NCBI GenBank assembly: GCA_020809705.1
Contig: CP085825.1
Coordinates: forward strand, 2,728,001 to 2,792,000
From: Calonectria ilicicola
Taxonomy: Eukaryota; Ascomycota; Sordariomycetes; Hypocreales; Nectriaceae
Reading direction: 5' to 3'
Length of the DNA stretch: 64,000 nucleotides
Part shown: positions 1 to 13,461 of the stretch, in pieces
Layout: every line of letters starts with the position of its first letter
Numbering within the stretch: the first letter of the stretch is position 1
Position numbers and translations under genes: made by a program
The notes under the pieces: model-generated
What the model saw: only the letters and a program-made list of their open reading frames with translations
Told to the model about the DNA's origin: nothing
Databases searched by the model: none

Positions 1-3000
1 AGACACCATGCACCATGCGTATCCACCCCTTCAGCAGCATGGCTTTGGAGGCGAATCGACTTGGCCTGGAGCAGTGAGGTACTAGCACCTCACGCAGCAT
101 GGGATGGCACGTAGCAGCCATAAATTAACACCCTGTGAGGAGTCAAGCGGGTCAGGGCCAGTGTGTGGTGGGGATCTAATTCAAGCCGATGGCCAGGCTC
201 TGCAGGACGCAGGCCATTTTTCTGTGAAACGATCAGAGCCCTGGCACAGAGCTAACTGGATTCGTCCGGTAGCTGGAGCTCGCCAGTCCATGACTTTAGA
301 TATTTCACCTTGAATCGGTGATAGGAGACAGCAATGATGAGCGAGAATGATGTTGTAATAGGCACATGTCAAGTCGTATAAGCATACACTCGAGACAGCA
401 TGTGTGATTTGCTCACTACCTACATTTGCAAAGAAGGTTTGATGTAATGCTGCACCTGCCGACCAAGGATACTCATGAACCTGGAGACGAAAAGTGACTG
501 CCAAAACGGTCGAGCTGCGTTACGCCGCGCGGGTCCTGACCTGGCTGCGGACCAACAAGTGCAAGCCGATAGTGATCGCGGGATCCTGACAGGGCCTGAA
601 TGTGCGTAATTGTCCACCACGTTGTAGCGCACGCGCCAGCGCCAACTAGTCTAGATCGGATCCGGCAAGGTCTCGGGATCTGGCGAGTCCTTGGTGACGA
701 CGTCGGCGGAGAAGCAACTGGCAGCTTGCGGACGGTGGAGTCAGGTATTGCGAGTGCAAGGACATGATGAGGAGCAAGTGGCCCGTTTCTGACGATCAGG
801 GAAGGGTTTGCGGCTGCCATGAGGGGTTGGGTCGCTCGACGGCGACCAACTGGAGCAGGTGATGACTGACATGCCGCTAGAGGACCCGTCGCCCTCGATT
901 TCGTACAGGGTGTCCATGGTTGGTCACTGAGACATTTCTTCAGGGCGCAGCGGAGGCAGCCTCTATTCGGCGCGAGTGCTTCAGGCGAGCGCGGTGCCCA
1001 TTGAAGGATGGACCCAACCTTGGCCATGTCGCCCCAGGCTAGGGCCAGTGGCACCGCCGTCACAACGGTCCTGTCTGCTGAGACGTAAAACGCCACTGAG
1101 TGAGAACGACGGCGGCGATGTGGGTTCAGAGTCGAGTGGGCGGCGCGGGATGGTGTGATTTCCGCATTTTGGCCCAACTTGGCTGGACACGGGCGCTGCT
1201 GCTGTTCCTATCGTCGTACAGACAATTGAAACATGTGTGCTTGGACTGCGCGGCCAACCGCATGGGAGGGCGTCGTTCTGGATTCTCGCTACTAATTATG
1301 ATGCGATGCATGGTTTAGGAGAAGGACATTCGGCTGTAGATGTTACAGAATCGGCACGTCGTGCGAGTGACGCGGAATGCAGCGGCTTGCTGTGCTGCTG
1401 CGCTGTGTGTGCTCACCCTAACCCGAAAAAAGACGCCATGTTGCTCAATCGTGTCCCTTGGCGAATTGGCCATTGCTCTCCATCACTTTCCTTGCCCTTG
1501 TGCAGATTATGATGGATTAGGGTGCGATGTGTTGCACCGTGCTCTCCGATGATGCAGATGAATGCAGGACAACCACCACCACCAAGGGATGGCCGGGATG
1601 TGGCCAGGCCGGCAGAGATGATGCAGACCCTCCCTCTCTGTCGTCCTTCAGGCCAGGGCATGGATGGTCCCGCACGATTGCAACCTTGCCTGGGCTGCCG
1701 AATGGGCGATCGGCGGTTGCCCCGTAGCTCGCCCGCTGGCTGGTTGTTTGCACCTACCAAGTGCCAGGGCATGATGCCAGCGCAAGCAGCAAGCCCGGTC
1801 TGCCATACAAGCCAGCCCGTTCTCCTGCCAGTCAGCGCGCGACGGCAATGGGACGGGTGGTATGGAAGCGGGCCTGGAGCCGATCCAATCTTGACGAAGC
1901 CGAAAGATGAGCGATGCGATGTGATGTTATGGTGCATTTTGGCCTCACTGGCTCACCACTCATCGTCCAATTTCCTACGTGGGTTGCTCCAGCAGACTGC
2001 CACCACCAGCCAGTAAGGATAACCAAGCGGGGGAAGGATGGACAAGATTAAAAAAAAAAAAAAAACAACCGCTGTACAGACTGAGCACGTAGAAACGCCC
2101 ACAATATTGGAGAAACCGTCTGGGGACACTAGATTGGTGGAGAAGCGGCGTCTCTCGATATTGCACCAGGATCCCGCTGGCGCGTGTAGCCATGACTTCT
2201 ATAAACAGGACCTCGAGAGTCATGGCTTCATTGAATGATAGCAATCGTAGATGCGCCAGGGACGGAACGCACGGTCGAGCTGTTGGACCGAGCTTTACCA
2301 CAAGGGATCCGGCACCTCTCACTCCCGTCACCAGTCACCACGCTCACCACCCAAAAGCGAACCATCCACATCCACGAGCTCATCGACAACGTCCCCTCCA
2401 CCACGCCAGGTACCACGACTTTTTACTACATCCACTGCCACCACCAGGTCTGGGGGATGGGAGGTCGGCTAGCACCGCGAGAAAACGGGCAGCATGGCCG
2501 CCAACGAACCTAGTATGCCAGGGAAGAACGAGGTAAACGGCGTCTACCGAGGTGCGCTTCCAAGGTTGCGCCATGTATTGCGTCGCCTTGCCTCACCTGG
2601 CGTCGACTTGCCTCAGCCACTCCAGGCCATGCTTCAGATCGTCATGGCGCACACGAGAAGTGATAGAGTCTTTTTTAGCTCAATCCAGGCCAGACAGGGC
2701 AATTCCGGGATGGGATAGAACAGTCTCGAGGATTTTTTTCTCAACTTGCCGTCCCGGTCTGCTCTGCGATGGCCATGGCCATGGCCAGCGGGCGTCCGGG
2801 GTCCTAGTTCCTGCATCCATGTGAATTAAGGTACTCCTACTCCGGACCTCCATTGTCGTATGCGATACCCCAATTGCGTTTTGGTAATCCCTCTCCCAAA
2901 GCCACCCACTGGTTGGACAATGGCGCGCGAGCAAGCCCCCCCCAGTCTCCTCTTCTCCCGCAACAACAGCACCTTGGCTTGGCTTGGCTTGATTTACCTA

Positions 3001-4350
3001 CTCCAGCAACCCGGCATGAGACTGCATCCGCATTGTCTCCCGCATCCTCAGTGTTTCTGTCTGTTGGATTCCGCAGGGTTCGTTCACTCACTCACAGACG
3101 ACGCAAACGACGCAGGCTCGCGGAGACAATGGGGAGATAGCTGCAAATCCACATCCAACATCCACATCCACACACACCCACAGCCCCTCTGCGGCGGCAT
3201 TCACGGACGTGCCAAGTAGGTGCAAGTGGGCTTAGTCTTGGTCTTGGTCTTGAACAAAAGTCGTCGCGGTTTTTGGGCTTACGCTTAGCTTGGGGACGCT
3301 GCCCACTGTTTTTTCCTCGTCGCACTCCTCCTCATTCTCATGCCTTCCCCTCCTCTCCACTCCCCACTACCTTAGTCGATGCTTCGCCTGGTCCTCTGAT
3401 TTGCCTCGCGACATGGCCAGTGGTCCCCCAGTTACAATCGCGCACACACACTCCAGCAGGGTCCACTCGCTAAACACGAGCCAGCCCATGCCTTTCCCGC
3501 CCGTCGCCATCGACGCCATTGAGCCACCATGACCCCAGAGGCGACATCAACGATGACCACAATTGTCGCCCGCTGGCCGAGCAATTCTGACCCATCGTCA
3601 ACGAGCACGAGACATGGCTCTCATGCACCAGCCCAGAGCGCACGCCACTGCACGCGCGCGCATCTGACCTGGATCGAGGAAGCGAACGAGATGCTCCGGA
3701 GACCCTGGACGATTTCACATCTCCAAGGGCCTGCATCGAAACGAAGATCGCCCCCGACGCCCTCACCCTCCTATGCTGCCAGGTTCAGGTAGCCTGGAAC
3801 GCTGTGCTGGCTGCAATGGTCGCCCTAAATTTGCCTCCGTCGCTCGTGGATGGATGTCTTGGGAGCCACGAAACCGCATCGGAGCATCAAAACAACCAAG
3901 ACCCCAGCGCCGGCTGGCCGGGGTCGGAGTTGCAACGGGTTCGGCTCTCAACTCCAAGGGCCCCAGTCCCAGTCTTTTTCTGATGGAGTGCCTGTGGACG
4001 CAACATACACACCCCCTCCCTCTCAGTGGGCAGTGGGCTACTCAGGATCCATTGCTCTCCCTCTGCCTTAACTCGAGCCGCCGCCGCCAAACAGTACATG
4101 GCATGGGTCCCCGTCTACCCTCCAACCCCTCGCTCCCCACCAGTCCTAATGCAATGGGCGCAGAGCCAATGCACCCCTGCCGTCTTTTCTTGCAAGATTG
4201 ATCTGGTCTGGACAACCGACGAGATGCGCGCTTGTCTTTACTCCCGGCCGATTCACTACATACCAATACACGCTTCTTGGGCTGGCCTCAGGGACCCTCT
4301 CTTCTCCATGTTCATGCATGACCCATTTTGGGGACGGCGTTGGACCTAAG

Positions 4351-4357
4351 TATATAT
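4351..4357 (+). promoter_or_regulatory. Candidate TATA box of the GT2 gene
   Basis: TATATAT lies about 577 bp upstream of the ATG at 4934 and is followed within 50-100 bp by CT-rich blocks where fungal transcripts often start. The assignment is inferred from position only. If transcription starts in that CT tract, the leader is about 450-500 nt long and includes a short upstream ORF at 4467-4484. Confidence 0.35.
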
Positions 4358-4466
4358 CCTAGACCCATTCCCCCAAACCTGGACTACTGACACTATCATC
4401 ATCACGACCTCTTCGACTCTCTCTTCCTCACACTCTCTCCTCTTGATCGGCCAATTCCTCCCTGCA

Positions 4467-4484
4467 ATGGCCGTGTCTATATAG
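4467..4484 (+). promoter_or_regulatory. Possible upstream ORF in the GT2 leader
   Basis: ATG GCC GTG TCT ATA TAG forms a five-codon uORF (MAVSI-stop) in good context (caATGG), downstream of the CT-rich putative start region and 467 bp before the main ATG. It would matter for translation only if the mRNA starts upstream of it, which the sequence cannot show. Confidence 0.25.
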
Positions 4485-4933
4485 TCATTTTTCAGTTTTC
4501 GTGTGTACATTACTATCATCTCCCCTACCGGTTCCCCTCCTCTTCCGGCGCTTGTGTCTTGTGCATCTTGTTTTGCCTCGGTTCTTCAGCGTCTCTTGAT
4601 TCACTTTCACCTCACATCGCTTGAACCCCAGCAGTGCGTCACTGCCTTCCCAGAATCCGCGACCTCACACGACCCAACTTTTACGTTATTCCTTCAAACA
4701 TTTAAACCCTCTCCGCCCCGGTTGGACCCTTTTCCCTCCCTACTTCACCACCACCGCCGAGGTCACTAGCCTGTGGCTTCGACATCAACGACAGGGGGAT
4801 CTCAGATCCTCATTGGGCGGCGACTGCTCGACTACCACGGTGCCTTCCTGTCAGCCTTTCTGCGACGGAACGGGGAAACAGCACCCTTCGCGAGCTTTCG
4901 TTGTTTGACCTGGTCAAACTCTACCCTCACAAT

Positions 4934-6755
4934 ATGTTCGACTCAGAGACGGAAGCCATCGGCCGGAGCGTCCCCAGACTCGCTGGCCTCCTCACCATTT
5001 CCGTCCCATCCTTCGATTTCTGGTACTCAACCACCTTTTGGGTGTACATCTTCTTGATCCTTTGGTAAGCTCTGCTTTATCCACGCCCCCCCCCCCAATT
5101 CGTTACACAAGCGCCCTGCCACGGGAACATCACACACACCTCAACTCCCATTTTCCCTGAGTCTTAACCTAACCTATCCCAGGTTTCACCGATACTTCCG
5201 CTTGCTCGTCCACTGCGTCAGCCATTGGACGTACAAGTCAAAGCCTATCCCAAGCAAGCCAACTTTCACGAGTAAGGATGTGACTGTGGTAATCCCAACC
5301 ATCCACAATGCATTCGAGGAACTACGACCCTCTTTGCAGAGTATTCTCGCCTGCGAGCCAGCCGAGTTGATCTTGGTCACCACTCACGACAAGCGAAATG
5401 GCCTGCAGCGCTTGGCCGATTCGCTGGGTCACCCCAAAGTTCGCGTTCTCGACACACCCATTGCCAACAAGCGCATCCAGGTCTGTGAGGCCCTTCCCAA
5501 GGTGTCGACCCCCATTACCATCATGGCCGATGATGATGTGACTTGGCCATCCACTCTCATGCCCTGGATCTTGGCCCCTTTCGAGGACCCCAAGATTGGC
5601 GGTGTTGGAACCTGCCAGAGAGTCCGCCGCGAGCATACCGGCTCGTGGGCTACTCGATGCTGGAACTGGTTGGGTGCTGCCTACATTGAACGCCGCAACT
5701 TTGAGATCTCCGCCACTCACAACATCGATGGCGGTACATCCTGTATGTCTGGACGCACTGGCGCCTATCGATCCGAGATTCTGTCGAGCCATGACTTCCT
5801 CCATGGCTTTAAGAACGAGAAGTGGAGAAAGTGGATTCTCAACGCTGACGACGACAACTTTGTCACCCGATGGTTGGTCAGCCACCAGTGGAAGACCTGG
5901 ATTCAGTACGAGCGGGAATGCGAAATCGAGACCACGCTAGAAAACAGCCACAAGTTCTTGTATCAATGCTCGCGCTGGGCACGAAGCAACTGGAGAAGCA
6001 ACTGGACCAGCCTGGTCACTGAGCGTTATATTTGGAGGTGAGTGTCGCCATTTCCCCAATGATAATAAATACCCTGTCTAACAAATTTCAAAGCCAACAG
6101 TGGTGGTGCACCTATGCTCTGCACATTGCGACCTTCACTTCACTGGCTTTCGCCGTCGATCCCCTGCTCCTCGCATCATGCTGGTGGGCTACCGCGGAAT
6201 GGGACCTGCAAAGTCGCCGATATGCCTTCTGGTCCCAATTCATCTTCATGTTTGCATTTACGAAAGTGGTCAAACTGATGGGTCTCTTCCTCCGAAATCC
6301 CAGCGACGTCATCTTCCTTCCTGTATCGATCTTGTTTGGTTACTTCCACGGACTGATCAAGCTTTATGCTTTGGTGACACTTAATATGGTATGTCTAATT
6401 CTTTAATCAGAAGATGCTTTAGGGGCTAACGGGTTTCCAGACGTCATGGGGCAGCCGAGCTGACGGTGATACCAACGACGAGCAACGATTGGCCCCTGCG
6501 CCGAAACCATCCGTCGTCCTCGCGACCCCCCCTGGAAAGGACTCGCTTATCCGCTACAACGCTCGTCAGAAGGGACGACCAGCTTTGGGCCGGGTGGCAG
6601 AACAAAGCGACTGGGAAAAGAGCGGCTATGCTGCTTACGATTCGAGCACCTCGTACGTGCCCATTCGAGTGACGACCCCACTTAAATTTACGCCAGAAGA
6701 CACCAAGCTACGGCCGGACGAAAATTTGGTCCGTGGAGGCTGTTGGGCGATGTAA
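4934..6755 (+). CDS. Type 2 family glycosyltransferase, Cps1/GT2-like polysaccharide synthase
   Basis: Four exons (4934-5064, 5183-6037, 6094-6388, 6441-6755) give 531 aa; all three introns have GT-AG ends and keep frame. An N-terminal hydrophobic segment (about residues 25-60) is followed by a GT-A catalytic domain with DDD at 160-162 (MADDDVTW), the acceptor-site region IDGGTSCMSG, NADDDN at 265-269 and the QxxRW signature (QCSRW, 305-309). A C-terminal membrane block follows (FAFTKVVKLMG, SILFGYFHGLI) with a basic cytosolic tail. This is the architecture of processive GT2 synthases (hyaluronan, chitin and cellulose synthase type). Fungal GT2 orthologues in Zymoseptoria and Fusarium are needed for hyphal growth on solid surfaces; the sugar product is not established. 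The next ATG-free upstream region supports this start. Placement in the plasma membrane is inferred from the family. Confidence 0.9.
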
Positions 6756-8187
6756 CACGGTCGAGAAACGACTTAATGAGCCATGAGATATGTTTCTTTT
6801 TATTCTTTTTTATTCTTTCTATTTTTCCTTCTAGGGTTTATTCACACTTCAACGGTTCTTACTTGAAGTCATGATGGAAGCATTGGGATTGAGCCCAGTG
6901 GATTTTTCTTCAAGTTTTATTCAATGATTTCGCATTGCACTTCGAAAACAAAAAACATCAAAGGGGGGAACAAAATATTCGGGGCGGAGGAATGGCCGGA
7001 AACCAGAGTGGTGTTGGAGGTGCCGGGGGAAAAGTTTTGCTTTTCATCATTGGACCATGAAGATGCATTTTCGGGTCAAGGCCGGGGCCAGGGTACAAGA
7101 GGTGTGTGCTCTGTTCTGGGGTGGGATATCTCCAGGGCGGACGACCAAACACACTTGAAATCCTGGCGAGAGCCGCCAAACCTAATTTGCAAGGGACGAT
7201 TAGACAGGACGACCGGAGACATTGGTCTCATTCTTGCGGGAGCCCAAGTCATATTCACTCTTGTCTTGTGACATATTGAGAAATGTGGGGTTTGAAGGAG
7301 GATCTGAAGTATCTGGGCACTCGGAAGGTTTTTTTTTTTTTTTCTCCTACAATATGGCGAACAGGGCCAGACATCGAGGGATTTAGGACATGTGAAAACA
7401 AGCTTGGGGAACTAGGATTACAGTAACCCAAAAAAGACTCTAATTTTCTACCAAGGGCGTCATTTGTCCAGACCAAAGTGAATGACAATTGAGCAGTGGG
7501 TGGTGGGTGGGCTATGCTGACATTGATAGAGACCTTCTGAGAAACACATGAAAGACGAGAAACGAAACACGAAAAGGCAGGACGAGCCCTCAGGACCAAT
7601 GACTCGGGCGCTGCAGATGCGGATCTCGATGCTGCGAGGTGCGTTACACGGCAGGCGGAGCGGGCGTTGGTGCGACGCTGAGGGAGCCCACCTTGTAAGT
7701 CAGGGCGAGTGGGGATTCGTCAGGTGGAGAGAGGCCATCTCCGGCCAGCGGTGCCGGTGGTGGAGCGGGTTCACGGTTGGGGAGTCCGGCAAGACAGGGT
7801 ATTGGATCTTGGGGAGAAGGATTGCAGGGCGAGCAAGAGGTGGTGTCGAGATGTCAAAAGGCCATTTGGGGAACCGCTGCTGGACAACAGGTCGTGGTGG
7901 TGGTGAACGCAAGCGCAGGTCGCCGTGGAGCCTCTTGTTTGGCCGAGCCGTGGCGGGCTCTGCCCGAGGGCTGCCCAAAGGCTGGGTGTGGGAGTGCATC
8001 TGCGTCGCCGTGCCTCTCTGTTTGTGTCCAGGTGCGTGTGCGGTGGGTGGGATGCATCTGGCTGCCACCCCCAATCCCCCACACTTTGGCCTTTGTGCTG
8101 TTTCACACGGATGTTGCCCAGTTGGGCATGGCATGGGAGATGCGAGAGCGGCTTTTACTTAGCTTATGGTAGGGGGGTGGGCTGCGG

Positions 8188-8231
8188 GCTGTGGACTGTG
8201 GACTTGTGGACTGTGGGCAGTGGGCAGTGGG
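8188..8231 (+). repeat. Short degenerate tandem repeat
   Basis: GTGGACT occurs three times and GTGGGCA twice within 44 bp, giving an imperfect 7-8-bp tandem array. It has no apparent coding role. Confidence 0.5.
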
Positions 8232-8663
8232 ATCTTCGGGTGACGTCTATTCCCGTCCAGGCGTTGCGAGTGGCAGTCACATTTGGCGCGATGATACGTC
8301 AGTCGTTGTTGGTTTGGTCTTGCTTGAGTCGTGAAGAAGCAGCAAAGACGGGGACGGCTGGAGTAGGCTGGCCCGGGAGAGGACATAGTTGCTGGGTGCA
8401 CCTAAAAATGGCCAAGGGGCAGCCATCTGCGTATTCACCACCACAGCCAGATACGGCAATACGAGTTGGGTTCATGTCGGAAAGGGAAAGGGGAGTTTTC
8501 TTCAGTATCTAACCATTTGGGTGTATGAATGAAGCACATGTTAAAGACTTCGGGGCCTTTGAGCAAGCCAGGATGATGATCAACCATATGGAACTGTCTT
8601 CGTCTGCTCCCACCCTCGCGCAGAGTCAGTCACTCGACAATTTACAACCAACCCTTCGCGCGA

Positions 8664-8710
8664 TCACACACACACACACACATTCCCACGCACACACACA
8701 CATGCACACT
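8664..8710 (+). repeat. Imperfect CA dinucleotide microsatellite
   Basis: Two CA runs (about 9 and 6 units) are separated by TTCCCACG and followed by a CATGCACACTCATG stretch. This is a simple-sequence repeat in intergenic DNA. Confidence 0.8.
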
Positions 8711-11700
8711 CATGAATGCATACATGCACTGCAGATGTCCTTTTTGTTATTTGCTTCTCTTTTTTTTTTTTTTCCGGGAGGGGTGACATCTGAACAAGTG
8801 TAGCTGTATGCGTTGTCGACTGTCTCATGTTGCACTCGCCAACACTTTAATCGCCAGCACTGGCGCTGACAGCCACCTCCAACCTCCCAACCTCCCTCCT
8901 CCAGTGCAGAGTGCAGGACGCATCTACCAATTCCATTCCGGTCCATTCCAAATCTTTTGCCATCCAACGCCCGTATCTCCTCATGCCCGGACTAGCATTG
9001 GGCTAACAGCTAGTCGTGACTAGATGCACCCAGAGCGGAGCCCCCAGGCAAGACACCAGACACCTTGTCCTTGGAGGATGAGTTGCATCAAATCCAAAGC
9101 CTGGCGTTGAAGCTAAGACAAGCAAGACATTTGAGGGGTTGGCTCATCGAGCTGGCCCTAGCCATGGCGCAACTAGTAGCAAGGGACAGATACACTGGCA
9201 GGGACATGGGCCAGCTCGCAAACCGTCCGGCGTCCAACCTGTTCAAGGGAAACCCCGCAAAATCTGTTTGGATGAAGCAATTATCCCGCCGCCGCCCGCC
9301 CGCCCACCTCTTCCCCATCCATCGACCCTCAGCTTCCCGATGACGCGCCATCCTCCTCCCATCGAGCAAACCAGAACGGGGCTAATTACCACTGTCCATC
9401 CAGGCTAGTTCATGGCCGCACACCAAAGGTCACAACAACACTAACCAGCAGACCAACCCTGCATGCCCAAAGCGGGGGCGGGTTCCAGGTACGTAATGAG
9501 GCTATTTCGTCGCTCGGCCGATGTTCGATTCAACCTAAGCCAGAAACAGGGGTAGCTTCGCAGCTAGGGTCCGTTAGGCCAAGGGTAGCTCCCCTAGCTC
9601 CAGCTGTATCGATAACTCGCTAGGACACGACACGGCCTTGCAAGTTGCTCCTCTTGGCCGCCTGGTCGTCAAAAGATGCGTTTGATGCGGGGCCTTCCAG
9701 CTTCTCCATTGTGCAGAATGAAACCTTATATCCCTCACCACAAGCGTTCCACTTCTATTTCACCATGCATTGTCACCATTGTGGCTGTTCATTCCTCGTT
9801 GCCGTGTCCCGTTGGAAATGCGGAAAGCGTTTAGCAAGTGGCGCCGCCAGGGGATGACACGGCGGGGTCCCATGGGGGAACATTGTGGCCTTTACTGCGG
9901 AGAGCGGCTGATAATGGGTGACGGCTCGTTCGGCCACCTGGAAGACTGGGAAGGGGGGCATGAGCACACGACCACCAGCATCACTCACGGCAGATACTAA
10001 ACCGAGCGGGAATTCATTACACCGGAAGAGGGTGGGTTCGTCAGTTGCAGCTTGCCGGTTGCTCCAAATCAGCTGGGGGTGGCTTTTAGGGGGAGCAGCG
10101 CCATGGATGTGCACTTCCCCGCGGCCAGAGAGCATATCACAAACGCAGCAGGACCTCGACCCAAGCCGGGGTCTCTGAGCTCTGAGTTTGAGGGCGAGCC
10201 ACCCCACTCGAAATGCGGTACCTGGATCTTCGGGACTAACGATAGCTGGGGAAGGGGGGTTGGTCTCAAGGTGAGTTGTCACTCGCCCCATGCATGGCTA
10301 TCAACCGCATCGAGAAATCTGTCTACAAACGGGGTCAAGATATCATATTTTACTATTGACAAGGGTAACGAAGGAGAAAAGACGTAACCGAGTGGAGAGT
10401 TGCGGTGACGATCATTGACAAGGACACCTTCGGCCCTCGGAGTCCAAGACTCAATTATAACCCATAATACAACATCACAGCTCGCAATCGTCAACCCACA
10501 GTGGGGATGGCATGACCTCCAACACCCACCACTGGTTTTGATATCGTCCGTGATGCAGGTCCTAAACGCAAATCCTCCAAGACTGGGACCGGCCAGGTCT
10601 GGATCAAGACGGGAAAACCAGACAGGACCCACGGACCAGCTCCCGTTCCATCACCGCGCTGGGTCCGTGATGCATGGTTGTCTCGCTACTTTCAATCAGC
10701 AAGTCAAGTGAAATCCATTAGAACACTAGAGAGCAGCTACTACCCAGCACGCTTTCACATTGGTTACATTAACTCCTACGATATCCACAATCAAGAGAAG
10801 AAGAAGAAGAAGAGTAATCCAGTCTCGTATCTCCGCCCCCCTCCCGATCGCCCCACGAACAACACGGCTACCCACATGAGTGTCAGGTCACTGGGTTCCA
10901 ACGCGATGTTACTATGAGGCTATCAGGACCTGGACCCAGTGGGTGAGAGGGGTATCGCTTTGGGTGACCTCCCCCGCTGACGGAGGCTCTGTTTTTCCAA
11001 TCCCTGCCGGACCCTTGACCCCGTAGGAATCGCTCAGATGAGATAGAGCTCAAACAGGACATTGATGGGTCCCTGGGAGGCTATCTTGCCGACCCAGAGA
11101 GACACCTGCAAGATAACTCAGAAATTACACCACGACAAGCTCTGACACCAACAAAGCAAAGCCTAGCGACGCGGGCGGGCTCGGCTCGCGTTGCGGGAGC
11201 GCATTGACGATGGGATTTCAACACTGTCTAGGCTCGGGACGCTTGGAAAGTATATGAGGTGGATAATCAGGGATATGCTCTGCACAGTTGAGTTGAGAGT
11301 GAGGCAAACAGCAGTGAAAATAACGCTCTCAGACACGCAGACAAGACAACGCCAATCCAACAGCGAGGCATTGACGTTGACATTGACAGCTGTCTCAAAG
11401 AACATGTATCATCGGTCAGGGTCACGTTACCAGGGGCTAGTGCAGGTCTCATATGCTGGGAATGCAGATATCGCCATGACTCGGGAGAATTTTGCATCCA
11501 CACACAACCAACACTTGATCCTGGCCCTTGACTCTTGTGCCACACTCACACATGACACACGCGCGCGCACAAGACACAAAATTTGCACGGCGAACATGCC
11601 CTGTTAAAAATGTAATATCAGCCGTCTATCCATCGGGGGACGGCGATCGACGCCATGGGGCTCTCCATAAATCAGGGGTGGCGTTGAAATCAATTGGCCA

Positions 11701-13461
11701 GTATTCGGCAATTGACACCTCAATGGTTGGTGTTGTTTGCTCCCGGCAGAGGCATGCCTAACGCAGGAAACCAAACATCCGGAGAATTATTTCCTCAATT
11801 CACCGCTTTGTCAAGGCCATCTGCATTGGCGCAGCCCAATTGAATTGGCGAGAATAAGTGTCTAAAAATCAAGCCAATTTCTCTCTAAAGGCTGACTGAC
11901 CATGACCAGATTTGCACGATACAGACAGGCAGGCGGTCCAGGTCAGTTAGGCGACACATGTACATGGTTAGCTGCAGCTTGTGTCCAGCCGAAGACGACG
12001 TTCACGTTGTCGCCACCCGTTGAAGGGCCGGACGGGACAAGTACGTACCCATTTTTTTTCGAGTGCAGCAAGGATCGCTGGGCAGGTTGCAAAGAGGCAA
12101 AAAAGCACATCGGAAATCAACGGACATGAAGTGCAAAGTAACATTCGGCCAAAAGCCAGAACCAACAGCCCTACACCCTTGCTCCCTTGTTAGCACCCCG
12201 GGTGTTTGAGGTTCCGGGAGACGAGGCGAAGCCCGTCAGTTTCTGGACCAGCCGCAGTATCCCCCGTGGGTCTCCGGGGCCGAAAGGCTACGGCCAGCAC
12301 GCGATTCCTCCAGAGTTTAGCCGTTGGTTCACTGCCATCACCTGCTAGCCCATTATCACCTTCTGTGTCCCGCATAAGTCCAGGGACTAGGTTTTGGGCC
12401 TCACATTCAAGCCGCAGTAGGCGCCGGCCCGGACCACCTCCGATGATGCCGTGACTGGCGAGGCCTTCACCCAAGCCAGCAGGTAGCAAGAGCCGACTGC
12501 AAGCCGTCGCCAAATGCATGCTATTATTGGCTCGTCTAGCATTCCTGGCCTCTGCCTGGTGCTCACTCTGCCGCCACCACTTTTCAAGGTTCAGATACCT
12601 GAAGGAGAGACAGCCAACTAGACAAAAAAGCGCGCGGGTACGTACCCCTCTTTGTCCATCAACCGGGCCGGGCTTCGGCGAGGAGGGTGTGGACGGCAGC
12701 GCAGCTGCGCCTGGCTCAGGGAAAAAAAAACAGCAGAGGGAGTCCGTCTAGAGACAAATTTTCTACCACCTAGCCAAACCAAGGCAAATCCATTCGATAC
12801 AAAAGAGCTAGCTCGCAACGAGAGCGGGACTGAGCGTGCATCCATGATGTGCAGCAGCGCCGTCTGCCTTGACTCTCCTACCCCACCACCCACTTGACGG
12901 GTGCGAATATTCAATCAAGGCCAAGCAGAACCAACAAGGACAGAGATCGTTCGTGATGCTGGGGGCGTTCGTCATGAGTCGCTAAGTTGTGAGCTTGTGG
13001 GGTATCAGCAAGCACCAAAACATGCCGCTAGTCAGCTTGTGTGCGCGATCAAGTCAGCCAAGACATACGGGCACCATGCTAGGGCTGAACCTCACACGAG
13101 TACGAAGAGGGCGTTGGCTTCGATATCATTCCATTTTAAGTGGGCTCTTGACCAAGTTTTGGTGGTGCATTGCATGCATTATCCAGGCGTGAAAACAAGA
13201 CAAGTTGGTCTTGCGAAGCTAACCCAAACAGATAATACAGGTTGCCAATTCCATTGACCTTGTGGAATGCACATTATGATATCGAGCTCGTAAACCCCTG
13301 CAGTTTGTTACAATATGGTGATCAACAATGACAAATTAATCGAATATACCCCCAATCCCAGAATATTTCCTTGTCAATCTGCGAGTCCTGAATATAATCA
13401 TACAGTGGTGATCTTCGCGTTATCCCCGCTTAGAGTAAAAAAATTCATGTTCCTAACCCAT

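Larger units (their letters stand above)
1..4933. other. Gene-free left end and leader of the GT2 gene
   Basis: No open frame here has a recognisable family, a good start context or splice-linked continuation. The longest frames (up to 234 codons) are Arg/Pro/Cys/Trp-rich in the way of chance frames in GC-rich DNA. A 15-nt A run lies near 2050. From about 4340 the DNA becomes pyrimidine-rich (CTCTCTTCCTC-like blocks at 4400-4460), which is typical of promoter and transcription-start regions in filamentous fungi and belongs to the gene starting at 4934. Beyond that I see nothing. Confidence 0.6.
6756..13461. other. Gene-free 6.7-kb interval
   Basis: I find no supported gene. The first ~150 bp hold T-rich stretches fitting the 3' end of the GT2 gene. 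The rest contains T/A homopolymers (for example 7328-7343 and 8760-8774), an imperfect CA repeat and a short GTGGACT/GTGGGCA repeat. Open frames are short, overlap on both strands, and lack domain-like segments or paired splice sites. B-box-like GTTCGATTC near 9524 has no tRNA fold around it. The interval may hold regulatory DNA or an unrecognised non-coding transcript. Confidence 0.55.

Noticed and set aside
473..1177. 234-codon minus-strand open frame
   Set aside because: Low-complexity Arg/Pro/Ala/Ser composition, no domain, and overlapping frames of similar length on the other strand.
7548..8162. 204-codon plus-strand frame
   Set aside because: Overlaps several frames of equal quality on both strands; Trp/Arg/Gly-rich chance composition and no splice continuation.
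9518..9535. B-box-like GTTCGATTC, possible tRNA
   Set aside because: No A box at proper distance and no acceptor or anticodon stem could be folded around it.
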